16,238 nt of DNA from Hyphomicrobiales bacterium. GTDB taxonomy: Bacteria > Pseudomonadota > Alphaproteobacteria > Rhizobiales > Aestuariivirgaceae. Position numbers and translations under genes: made by a program. Location: positions 1-16,238 of the forward strand of contig JABDJG010000225.1 of NCBI GenBank assembly GCA_013002595.1, written 5' to 3'. The notes under the pieces were generated by a model. The model saw only the letters and a list, made by a program, of their open reading frames with translations. It was not told the origin of the DNA and did no database searches. Below, piece after piece: positions 1-5,674 of the stretch. Positions within the stretch are counted from its first letter, which is position 1; every line of letters begins with the position of its first letter.

Positions 1-138
1 TGGTCACACCATGGTCACAAAAGTTGCCGGATGACATAGGAATGCATGGGGCAATATGTTATTATTAAACCACTGATTTGCTGGCGTAAAGTGATTGAAA
101 CTGGAATGTATCGGAATGCATGAAACAGCGGGACAACT
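1..138. repeat. Direct repeats beside the tRNA fragment (possible integrase arm sites)
   Basis: The motif GGAATGYATG occurs at 39-48 and 113-122, with a one-off variant (GGAATGTATC) at 103-112. The last two are in tandem with a 10-bp period. TGGTCACA occurs at 1-8 and again at 12-19, an 11-bp period. No coding sequence is recognisable here. Helically phased short direct repeats next to a tRNA 3' end are what tyrosine-recombinase arm sites and excisionase sites look like in P4-type integrative elements. That role is inferred from position; no integrase gene is inside the window. Confidence 0.4.
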
Positions 139-186
139 AACTTGCCAAGGTTGGGGTCGTGAGTTCGAATCTCATCGCCCGCTCCA
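139..186 (+). tRNA. 3' fragment of tRNA-Gly(GCC), probable att site
   Basis: The sequence holds an anticodon loop TTGCCAA (142-148, anticodon GCC) and the 3' anticodon strand. It also holds a complete T arm (GTGAG / TTCGAAT / CTCAT, 159-175), the 3' acceptor strand CGCCCGC (176-182), the discriminator T and CCA (184-186). The 5' acceptor strand (GCGGGCG expected), D arm and a pairing 5' anticodon strand are absent from positions 1-138. This is therefore not a working tRNA gene. Site-specific integration into a tRNA 3' end regenerates the full gene at one end and leaves exactly this partial copy at the other. The likely reading is that the element lies to the left and chromosomal genes start after 186. 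Confidence 0.75.
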
Positions 187-265
187 AAATTTCATCATCA
201 TGACATTCGAAACAGCTCCCATGTGACCTGTTCGCCAGGAGCCAACGTCACCACACCCTAGGCGG

Positions 266-279
266 TTGATACAAATCAA
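266..279. promoter_or_regulatory. Perfect FNR/FixK-type operator upstream of the CBS gene
   Basis: TTGATACAAATCAA is an exact match to the FNR/FixK consensus TTGAT-N4-ATCAA. Its centre is about 80 bp before the ATG of the CBS-domain gene at 353. That leaves room for a class II promoter, with the activator near -41 and a transcript start near 314. FNR/FixK/Anr regulators bind such sites under low oxygen. The regulator gene is not in this window. The rest of 187-352 shows no other signal beyond the ribosome-binding site. Confidence 0.75.
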
Positions 280-352
280 TGCGTCAGCCAGGACAATTGA
301 GTCAGCATATCCAGGTTGTGGGGCTTCTCTCTGATTAACTGAGGAGGCAGAT

Positions 353-772
353 ATGAAAGTAAAAGATGTCATGCACAGCGGTGTTTCCTGGGTCGAACCG
401 GGTACAAAGCTGAGTGCTATCGCAAAGCAAATGCAAGCTGAAGACATAGGTGCGGTACCGGTCGGTGAAAATGACCGGCTGGTCGGCATGGTAACAGACC
501 GCGACATTACCTGCCGAGGATTGACCGGCGGCAAAAGCCCGGAAAAGCTGACTGCACGCGACGTGATGACCAAAGGCATCACATTTTGCCGTGAGAACGA
601 GGAGGTCGATGATGCGATCCGCATCATGGAGAACAAGAAGATCCGCCGACTTCCCGTTATCAATGAAGACAAGCGTATGGTCGGCATGCTGAGCATCGGA
701 GACATTTCACACAGCCTGCCGCAGGAATTGTCAGGTGAAGTTATGAAAGCTGTCTCAGCTCATCACCGCTGA
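353..772 (+). CDS. Two-CBS-domain protein, probable low-oxygen regulated
   Basis: The 139-residue product is almost entirely a pair of CBS domains: about residues 7-60 (ending VGMVTDRDIT) and 71-125 (RDVMTKG through VGMLSIGDIS). CBS pairs (Bateman modules) bind adenine nucleotides such as AMP, ATP or S-adenosylmethionine and act as energy sensors. Stand-alone versions like this have no fused enzyme, so the partner is unknown. It has no signal peptide and should be cytoplasmic. The ATG follows a strong AGGAGG about 6 nt upstream. The perfect FNR/FixK box at 266-279 suggests induction at low oxygen, as is common for stand-alone CBS proteins in alphaproteobacteria. An inverted repeat follows 13 bp after the stop codon. 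Confidence 0.92.
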   Translation: MKVKDVMHSGVSWVEPGTKLSAIAKQMQAEDIGAVPVGENDRLVGMVTDRDITCRGLTGGKSPEKLTARDVMTKGITFCRENEEVDDAIRIMENKKIRRLPVINEDKRMVGMLSIGDISHSLPQELSGEVMKAVSAHHR

Positions 773-785
773 TACACCGCAGGAC

Positions 786-818
786 TGACCGGATGGGGTG
801 TTTTGCCGTGTCCGGTCA
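786..818 (+). terminator. Stem-loop after the CBS gene
   Basis: A perfect 8-bp inverted repeat, TGACCGGA (786-793) and TCCGGTCA (811-818), flanks a 17-nt loop. It starts 13 nt after the CBS stop codon. No T run follows, so it is not a canonical intrinsic terminator. It could cap the CBS mRNA 3' end, slow decay, or be a protein-binding operator for the next gene. Confidence 0.4.
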
Positions 819-877
819 ACCCTAGGCTGTCCAAGATCACGCGCTAGGAGCAACCGACGACAATCGAGTTTGGAAAA

Positions 878-1060
878 ATGGATGTAGTCAAGATCACAGA
901 ACATGCCCGCGCATTGCTTGATGCGCATGGCGAAAAGGCGGAGGCCGAGGCAGCGCAGAAGGCTGCAGCGTTGCAGCAAGCTGGCCAACATGACGAAGCT
1001 GAACAGTGGAATATGGTCCGCAAGGCGATCCATCAGCTACGCTCCAGCCATGTGAGCTGA
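878..1060 (+). CDS. 60-residue charged helical protein of unknown function
   Basis: This short ORF starts MDVVKITEHARALLDAHGEK and is rich in Ala, Glu, Lys and Gln. A long helix is likely over about residues 15-58, with no signal peptide and no cysteine. From memory, similar small proteins of this opening pattern occur as hypotheticals in alphaproteobacteria; no function is known to me. The ribosome-binding site is weak (TTTGGAAAA before ATG). It lies 105 bp after the CBS gene in the same direction and could share its FNR/FixK-driven transcript. The stop codon sits inside a strong stem-loop, a plausible terminator, which supports its being a real gene end. Confidence 0.65.
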   Translation: MDVVKITEHARALLDAHGEKAEAEAAQKAAALQQAGQHDEAEQWNMVRKAIHQLRSSHVS

Positions 1061-1076
1061 TCGTTAACCGATCAGC
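1056..1076. terminator. Stem-loop between convergent genes
   Basis: GCTGATCG (1056-1063) and CGATCAGC (1069-1076) form a perfect 8-bp stem with a 5-nt loop, overlapping the stop codon of the 60-residue gene. It lies between that gene and the convergent von Willebrand A gene ending at 1113, so it could act in both directions. No clear T tract follows on either strand. Confidence 0.5.
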
Positions 1077-1112
1077 CAGCCCGGTGACTGAAGCGGGTCG
1101 CCTGCGTCCACC

Positions 1113-2249
1113 TCAAAATGCCGACTTGATAGTCTTGCGGATGACAAGGTCGAACGCATCCGGCTTGCGCTGCTTGAGGCTGTGCTCCTTCAGGTAGCGT
1201 GCGCGCTTGGCAAGCAGTCCATTCAGCGTCTTGTCGACAGCCGCGCGCTGCTTTGCTTTCCTTGCGATGATCGCCTCGCGTTCTGCTGGTGACGCAGCGC
1301 GCATTTCCTGCGGCAGCTTGCGGTCATCGAGCGCATCGGGCTTGACCGTTCCGGCCGCAATCTCCGCCAGCAGATCGCCGCCGCCGGTCACGACCTCGCG
1401 CTTGCCATGCTTGTTGGCTCGGTACTCTGCCCGATCGGCGGACGAAGACGGAGAGGCTGCAGCCCGCCGCGTTTCGATCTTGCGCCTGTAGGACTCGCGC
1501 AGTTGCCTGTCGCCATAGGGGATCACGGTGCTCTCGAGCTGCCGCTGCAACTGATCGATTTGTTCATCATAGGGCGTCGTGATCACCTGCACATTGCCGG
1601 ACTGCGGAATTTGCGCGTAGATCCCACCGCCCCGACGCGCAATGTCCTTCCAGATGTATTTTGTCATGGAATTTCTGCCTGCCTGCAGCGTATGCACCGT
1701 GATGCCGCGGTGCCGCGCGAGCGACATGGAGCGGGGATATTTCACGTCATGAGGGTAGTCCATGTGTGGCGGGCTGTCGCCAGCGAGAAAGACCAGACGG
1801 ATGTTGCGCCCGCCCCAATGTGTCCAGCTGGCGCGGCTAACGGCTTCGTGGAGCGCCTGATTGACGGATTCCGGCGTATCGCCGCCACCTTTGGCCTGGA
1901 ACGCCAGCAATTTGCCATACAGGGCGTCGATGTCTTCAGTAAGATCGAAGAACTTCGTGACATAGGCATCGCCGATGTCGCGAAAACCGATCAGCCCGAT
2001 ACGCACGATGGCATTGGCGTCATTTTCCACAATCTCGTTCGCAATGGACCAGATCTTCTGCTTTGCCCCGGAAATCAGCTGTCTCATGGAACCGGTCGTG
2101 TCGAGAACAAAAACCACCTCGACCACGCGGTTTCCGCAGGTTCGCTGTTGCAGGAGATCATGGTGACAGTGTTGCACCGTTGCCGGAGCTGATGTGTGAA
2201 ATGCAAACATCGACAAGGCGACCACAGTGGACCGAATGAGAATACGCAT
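1113..2249 (-). CDS. Secreted von Willebrand factor A domain protein
   Basis: The 378-residue protein has an N-terminal hydrophobic signal (about residues 1-24) and then a VWA domain from about residue 42 to 230. The metal-ion-dependent adhesion site is visible. The first motif DTTGSM has Asp50, Thr52 and Ser54, the middle Thr is in GGGDTPE, and the later Asp is in FLAGDSPPHMDY. VWA domains bind Mg2+ and partner proteins, so a role in periplasmic or surface protein contacts is expected. The C-terminal third is highly charged (Arg/Lys/Ala rich), probably helical, with no recognised domain. The ATG follows AAGGA at good spacing. It lies 267 bp downstream of the beta-barrel gene on the same strand, so membership of that operon is possible but not shown. 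Confidence 0.85.
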   Translation of the reverse strand: MRILIRSTVVALSMFAFHTSAPATVQHCHHDLLQQRTCGNRVVEVVFVLDTTGSMRQLISGAKQKIWSIANEIVENDANAIVRIGLIGFRDIGDAYVTKFFDLTEDIDALYGKLLAFQAKGGGDTPESVNQALHEAVSRASWTHWGGRNIRLVFLAGDSPPHMDYPHDVKYPRSMSLARHRGITVHTLQAGRNSMTKYIWKDIARRGGGIYAQIPQSGNVQVITTPYDEQIDQLQRQLESTVIPYGDRQLRESYRRKIETRRAAASPSSSADRAEYRANKHGKREVVTGGGDLLAEIAAGTVKPDALDDRKLPQEMRAASPAEREAIIARKAKQRAAVDKTLNGLLAKRARYLKEHSLKQRKPDAFDLVIRKTIKSAF

Positions 2250-2516
2250 GGGAGTTATCCTTCAAGGTTTGGTCTGGGCAATTTTTGTTTGTGATTTAAA
2301 TGAAATGCCTCAATGCGCAGGCGTGCTGAAAGAGGCTTTTCCCGCAATCACTGAACGTGAGACGTTTCGCGACGCTAATTCCTTGGGCTTACTGTGAAAA
2401 AGAATGCCCGATGTCGCCGCTCAAATGTCGGTTATCGGGTGAGCGCCGCTGCGGGAAATCGATCGTGAACAGCGTGAAGATGCCTGCCGGGCTCTGGCAC
2501 TGGACGACAGGTCGCC
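2250..2516. other. Intergenic gap before the VWA gene
   Basis: The gap separates the barrel gene (stop at 2517) from the VWA gene (start at 2249), both on the minus strand. Apart from the VWA ribosome-binding site (AAGGA) I see no strong terminator, operator or small gene. A stretch rich in A and T near 2281-2305 could hold the VWA promoter. Confidence 0.4.
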
Positions 2517-3506
2517 TCAAAACCGGAATGGCAGCGACATGCCAACGGTGACGTCCGGGCTGTCATCGGTGATGCCAATAGCGCTCGAAAGATTCAAAAA
2601 CAGGTCCTTGGTCAGGACGACGCCGGCGCCAAGGCTGACGACGCCGGCTGTGGTATCGGAGCCCGCAAGCTTGATGCCGTTTGACTTGGTATGGTCGGCA
2701 AATGAGAACTTCAGGCCGGCACTCAAGGAAACGTCCGGGGAAACCGCGAGCGTGGCACCGGCGCCGAGACCGAAAATTCCGCCGGGGTCGAGATTGACCC
2801 CGCCGAAATTGCGATCGAAGCCGTGCGTATAAGATGCGCTGCCGTAAAATACCACCGGGTCGAGGGACTTCACAGCGGTAAGCCGGGCCGACACGCGGTG
2901 GTAGCCTGATCCAAGCGGCACCGATGCCTGGGTGAAATCATCGCCAAGCGGGGCTACGTACTGCAGGCTGGCAACCAGGGATGGCCAGGTGCCATCCTGC
3001 ACCATCAATTCCTTCCAGACCGCCAGCGAGGGGTCACCGATCCCAGTGTTTTCGCCAAAAGCGTCCGTTGAGCGATGCACCACGGGAGCCCGTCCGCCGA
3101 TCATCCAGCCGCCTGGCAGACCGATGCGCGCATCTACCGCAGCAGAATAGCTGTCACTCGATGCGCCGGCGCTGCCGGCGTGGGACCATGAAAATCCCGG
3201 CGCCACCTCAACCTTGTTCGGGGGCAGCACGGCCCGGCCACGTCGCACCAGTGCCCGCTCAAGCGCCCGACCTTCTTCGGTGTCATCGGCCTCGGGTTCT
3301 TCAATCGGTTTGGCGCTGGACACACGTGCGGCAGCTCGATCCGACTTTCCGGCAAAGGCCTGTTCCTCGAGCGTGCGGATCCGCTGTTTGAGAAGCTCGT
3401 TTATCCTTTTTTGTGCGGCAAGCTGGGTCTGCAACTCCTCAACCGTCTGGGCTGCAGCGGGCCCGGTAAGAACGAACATGAAAATCAACAGCGCGACAGC
3501 CCTCAT
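2517..3506 (-). CDS. FapF-like outer-membrane beta-barrel with N-terminal coiled coil
   Basis: The 329-residue protein starts at MRAVALLIFMF and has a signal peptide ending near AAA-Q (residue 19). A heptad-like coiled coil follows at about residues 20-50 (VEELQTQLAAQKRINELLKQ), then a charged linker to about 105. The rest alternates polar and aromatic/hydrophobic strands and ends SLPFRF, the terminal-Phe signature of outer-membrane barrels. Coiled coil, linker and barrel, next to an exported C39 peptidase, is the plan of FapF, the trimeric pore that secretes Fap amyloid subunits. A general porin/transporter barrel remains possible. I chose the ATG at 3506 over an upstream in-frame one at 3548 because it gives a clean signal peptide and an ATGA overlap with the peptidase stop codon (translational coupling). 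Confidence 0.78.
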   Translation of the reverse strand: MRAVALLIFMFVLTGPAAAQTVEELQTQLAAQKRINELLKQRIRTLEEQAFAGKSDRAAARVSSAKPIEEPEADDTEEGRALERALVRRGRAVLPPNKVEVAPGFSWSHAGSAGASSDSYSAAVDARIGLPGGWMIGGRAPVVHRSTDAFGENTGIGDPSLAVWKELMVQDGTWPSLVASLQYVAPLGDDFTQASVPLGSGYHRVSARLTAVKSLDPVVFYGSASYTHGFDRNFGGVNLDPGGIFGLGAGATLAVSPDVSLSAGLKFSFADHTKSNGIKLAGSDTTAGVVSLGAGVVLTKDLFLNLSSAIGITDDSPDVTVGMSLPFRF

Positions 3507-4036
3507 TGCATGGGTTCCGTCATGACAAAGGCAATGCCGTCCAGCCATACGGCTTCAAATTTCTTGCGCGGCATCGTCCGGTTGCCGAAGGCAGGGTCGG
3601 CCAAATGGACCTCGCCGTCTCGGGTCATGCCCTTCAATACGACATAATGATTGTAGCCATGGGTACGGATCGGCACGATGGGTGCATCGAAAAAACGGAT
3701 TTCGGCAAGGCTCAAGCCTTTGAAGCCGGTGGCGCGGTAGCCGCGCTGTTCGGCATAGCGTTTCATATCACGCATGGAAAAACCGCCCCGGTGACGAACT
3801 TTCAACGGCTCGGTCTGACGCAGCAGGCCGCTTGCCACTTCACGTTCGGAGGCAGGGTCATTGAAGCTGTAGGTGAAGACCGTTGCAAGCGCTGCGGCGG
3901 CGCAGCTGGTATCCCATTTCTGAATCACCACGCCGGATTCACGAATTTCCTTCAGCGAAACGGTGGCAGCATGACCAGGAATCAGTGCCAGTCCCATGGC
4001 AGCCAGCAACACGGCGGAGGCAATTTTACCGTCCAT
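3503..4036 (-). CDS. Exported C39-family cysteine peptidase (FapD-like)
   Basis: The 177-residue protein has a signal peptide (about residues 1-24, GHA-A). The C39 papain-like core shows the oxyanion Gln39 and catalytic Cys45 in QKWDTSC, His130 in THGYNHYVVLKG, and Asp147 in HLADPAFGN. C39 peptidases cut after double-glycine leaders. Free-standing, Sec-exported forms without an ABC transporter include FapD of the Fap amyloid system. The residue after the catalytic Cys is Ala (SCAAAALAT), where relatives usually have Gly. GGAGGG precedes the ATG at good spacing. It lies 164 bp after a small exported protein with a double-glycine-like motif, its likely substrate, and overlaps the barrel gene by 4 nt. 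Periplasmic location is inferred from the signal peptide. Confidence 0.85.
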   Translation of the reverse strand: MDGKIASAVLLAAMGLALIPGHAATVSLKEIRESGVVIQKWDTSCAAAALATVFTYSFNDPASEREVASGLLRQTEPLKVRHRGGFSMRDMKRYAEQRGYRATGFKGLSLAEIRFFDAPIVPIRTHGYNHYVVLKGMTRDGEVHLADPAFGNRTMPRKKFEAVWLDGIAFVMTEPMQ

Positions 4037-4200
4037 TGCTTGTCCCTCCGGACTACGGTGCGCATGACGAACCGCTCCGAGACCTGCATATAGGCAAGGT
4101 ATGGCTGGACCGGAGCCTTATACCAGCGGCCCCGGCCCTACATGCGTTTGCGAAAGGCCTCAAGAGATTGTCATCACAGCGTCTTCTGACGTCCGGCCGG
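4037..4200. other. Gap between the small exported protein and the C39 gene
   Basis: The gap lies on the minus-strand path from the small protein (stop 4201-4203) to the peptidase. A short inverted repeat, CTGAC (4186-4190) and GTCAG (4200-4204), overlaps the stop codon. It could cause partial termination or mRNA processing, so that the first gene is expressed above the next two, as is usual for secreted-substrate operons. There is no T run, so this is tentative. Confidence 0.3.
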
Positions 4201-4563
4201 TCAGTCGGCGTTCTGATTTACTGCCCCGATGCCGCCATGCACCGTTTCCAGCTCATTGGCAAAGCCTGCAACACCATCGTCGTTCGGATTGGTGCCTCCC
4301 TGGCCAGGGTTGTTGCCAATGCCATGCAGATTGGCACCGCCGGCTGGGCTCACGCCGTTGGGGTTGGCATTGTTGCCGCCGGTGACATTTTGATGAATGT
4401 TCGGGTGGAGGACATCGGCACGGTTAGAGACATCACGAACACCGGCGCCGACCACTTGATCGAGCTGGGTGTCGTCCATCATGACCGGTCCTTTGGTCTC
4501 GCCGGCAACAGCAATGCCGGTCATTGAAACAGCGAAAACACCAACAGCAAAATACTTCATCAT
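4201..4563 (-). CDS. Small exported Asn/Gly-rich protein with double-glycine-like leader motif
   Basis: The 120-residue product has a signal peptide (MMKYFAVGVFAVSMTGIAVA, residues 1-20). Next comes a leader-like stretch MDDTQLDQVVGAG (29-41), resembling the LxxVxGG/GA motifs cut by C39 peptidases. After that comes a low-complexity segment rich in Asn and Gly (about 55-97), including TGGNNANPNG and GIGNNPGQGG, and a final GGIGAVNQNAD. There is no cysteine after the signal. It starts a minus-strand group with a C39 peptidase and a coiled-coil/barrel protein. A secreted substrate of that pair, such as an amyloid-like subunit, bacteriocin-like peptide or matrix protein, is the best inference. 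GGAGG lies 8 nt before the first of two adjacent ATGs. I do not recognise a named family. Confidence 0.75.
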   Translation of the reverse strand: MMKYFAVGVFAVSMTGIAVAGETKGPVMMDDTQLDQVVGAGVRDVSNRADVLHPNIHQNVTGGNNANPNGVSPAGGANLHGIGNNPGQGGTNPNDDGVAGFANELETVHGGIGAVNQNAD

Positions 4564-4680
4564 AGTTCATTCCTCCGCTTCGGGTAGCGTTGCATTCTAT
4601 CTGTTTGCAACGGACCCGACAGTTAGCGCCGCCCACATTGAAGCAACTCGCATGCAACAAATTTATGCAATAAGATGCGG

Positions 4681-4704
4681 ATCGTGTCTTATCGGAAACA
4701 CGAT
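4681..4704. promoter_or_regulatory. Inverted repeat, possible operator
   Basis: ATCGTGT (4681-4687) and ACACGAT (4698-4704) are perfect 7-bp inverted arms around a 10-bp spacer. They lie about 120-140 bp upstream of the small exported protein. Size and spacing suit a dimeric transcription factor, but no family is recognised. Confidence 0.35.
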
Positions 4705-4954
4705 TATAACGTTCAATATTTGGGTAAGATACGCAGTGTGTACTGATACTAACTTAGTCTTCCGCTGTTTTTATTAAGCGGCTCGGCGTTTATATTCTAC
4801 CGGTTTTCGTCATTCCAACGCCGAAAATTGTGTGTGTCCTCCCCCACCACTCCGGCGTGCGCCACGGCGAATCGGCTATGGTTTACGCAACCAAAGATGG
4901 AATAGGTCTGTGTGTTCAGTGGGGCGGGCCTGTGCCAATTTGTTGACGTTTTTC

Positions 4955-5009
4955 TGACCCGCGCCCTGTATCGCGGTCACAGTCAGCCATCGTAAGCCAC
5001 GATGCGGCT
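4955..5009 (-). terminator. Tandem hairpins downstream of the cytochrome gene
   Basis: Read on the minus strand after the cytochrome stop (5022), the first hairpin pairs AGCC/GGCT and ATCGT/ACGAT (4985-5009, 9 bp with a 2-nt bulge and 5-nt loop). The second pairs TGACC/GGTCA plus three inner GC pairs (4955-4979, one bulge). No T tract follows, so intrinsic termination is possible but not certain. Confidence 0.4.
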
Positions 5010-5021
5010 GCCGGTCTTAGC

Positions 5022-5594
5022 CTACTGTTCTATCTTGTCGCGATATTTCCTGGGGACCTGGGTGAGGGACAACTTGCGTTGCTCATCTGCATCGTGGGCA
5101 AAAGCGACCAGGTCGGCCAACTCCTGACCAGATAGGTCAACGACCTTGCCGAACTCTTCCTGCTGCATTGCCGTCATGGCCTGGGCACCGCGCCACATGC
5201 GGGCGGCGAACTCGAAGGCGTTCATGGGCCTGGGCATATCGCCCGCATTCAGGGACGGGCCAATGTCGCCGCCAACCTTGTTCACCGCATGACAGACGAC
5301 ACACCCCTTATCGATGAATACTTGCCGTCCCCGGCCAGCATCCATCGGCGGTAACGCCAGACCGATGTCACGCATGAATCGCATCATGCGCTGCATCTGT
5401 TCCGGCCCCATTTGCTCCATCGCCTCGAAGTCATGCGCGTGCTCATGACCGCGATGCATTTCACGCATCTGTTTCATCATTGAATGATCGTGATTGTCGC
5501 CAGTATGGCCAGCACCTGCCAGCGCGGCAACGGGGGCCGCTGTCAGGGTCAGCAGAACGGCAAGGGATGCACTTTGGATTCGAGAGCCAAACAT
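5022..5594 (-). CDS. c-type cytochrome with His/Met-rich N-terminal region
   Basis: The 190-residue exported protein starts at MFGSRIQSAS, with a signal peptide to about residue 26. A His/Met-rich stretch follows at about 30-75 (HDHSMMKQMREMHRGHEHAH). A single class I cytochrome c domain has CVVCH at Cys98, Cys101 and His102, and several downstream Met residues could be the axial ligand (for example in ARMWRGAQAMTAM). It should carry electrons in the periplasm; the His/Met stretch may bind copper. An in-frame ATG 36 bp upstream is less likely, since the chosen one has GGAG at suitable spacing and starts the signal peptide. An FNR/FixK-type box lies 60 bp upstream, so low-oxygen induction is likely. 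Confidence 0.88.
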   Translation of the reverse strand: MFGSRIQSASLAVLLTLTAAPVAALAGAGHTGDNHDHSMMKQMREMHRGHEHAHDFEAMEQMGPEQMQRMMRFMRDIGLALPPMDAGRGRQVFIDKGCVVCHAVNKVGGDIGPSLNAGDMPRPMNAFEFAARMWRGAQAMTAMQQEEFGKVVDLSGQELADLVAFAHDADEQRKLSLTQVPRKYRDKIEQ

Positions 5595-5653
5595 CGGCCT
5601 GCTCCATGCGATGTGAATCCATAAAAGCATCCCATCGCATAGAGCGGCTCACA

Positions 5654-5667
5654 TTGACCTGGATCAA
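5654..5667. promoter_or_regulatory. FNR/FixK-type operator upstream of the cytochrome gene
   Basis: TTGACCTGGATCAA fits TTGAY-N4-RTCAA exactly. Its centre lies about 66 bp before the cytochrome c ATG (minus strand) and just after the stop of the YqaA gene at 5675. The cytochrome can therefore be transcribed from its own oxygen-sensitive promoter even if the upstream genes read through. Confidence 0.7.
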
Positions 5668-5674
5668 TCAACGA

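Larger units (their letters stand above)
4564..5021. other. 458-bp non-coding region upstream of the FapD/FapF-like group
   Basis: No credible gene is seen on either strand. The part from about 4640 to 4810 is visibly richer in A and T than its surroundings and should hold the promoter of the minus-strand group starting at 4563. It carries a 7-bp inverted repeat at 4681-4704 and a weaker one, CCGCT/AGCGG, at 4762-4781. The right end holds two hairpins just downstream of the cytochrome gene. Confidence 0.5.

Noticed and set aside
1..186. Complete tRNA gene
   Set aside because: No GCGGGCG acceptor strand or D arm lies upstream; the strand opposite the 3' anticodon stem pairs poorly.
172..705. 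Minus-strand open frame opposite the CBS gene
   Set aside because: It runs into the tRNA fragment, has Ser-rich composition typical of a reverse frame, and competes with a clear CBS-domain gene with a strong ribosome-binding site.
3507..3548. Upstream ATG for the beta-barrel protein, adding 14 residues
   Set aside because: The added MAGRHCLCHDGTHA would spoil the signal peptide, while the internal ATG forms an ATGA overlap with the peptidase stop.
3506..4093. Plus-strand open frame of 195 codons opposite the C39 gene
   Set aside because: It has no signal or domain and mirrors the minus-strand peptidase, whose catalytic residues, signal peptide and ribosome-binding site are all present.
4201..4563. 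Class II bacteriocin exported by an ABC transporter
   Set aside because: The protein has a Sec-type signal before the leader motif and no peptidase-containing ABC transporter or immunity gene is present; a Fap-like route fits better, though a bacteriocin-like role is not excluded.
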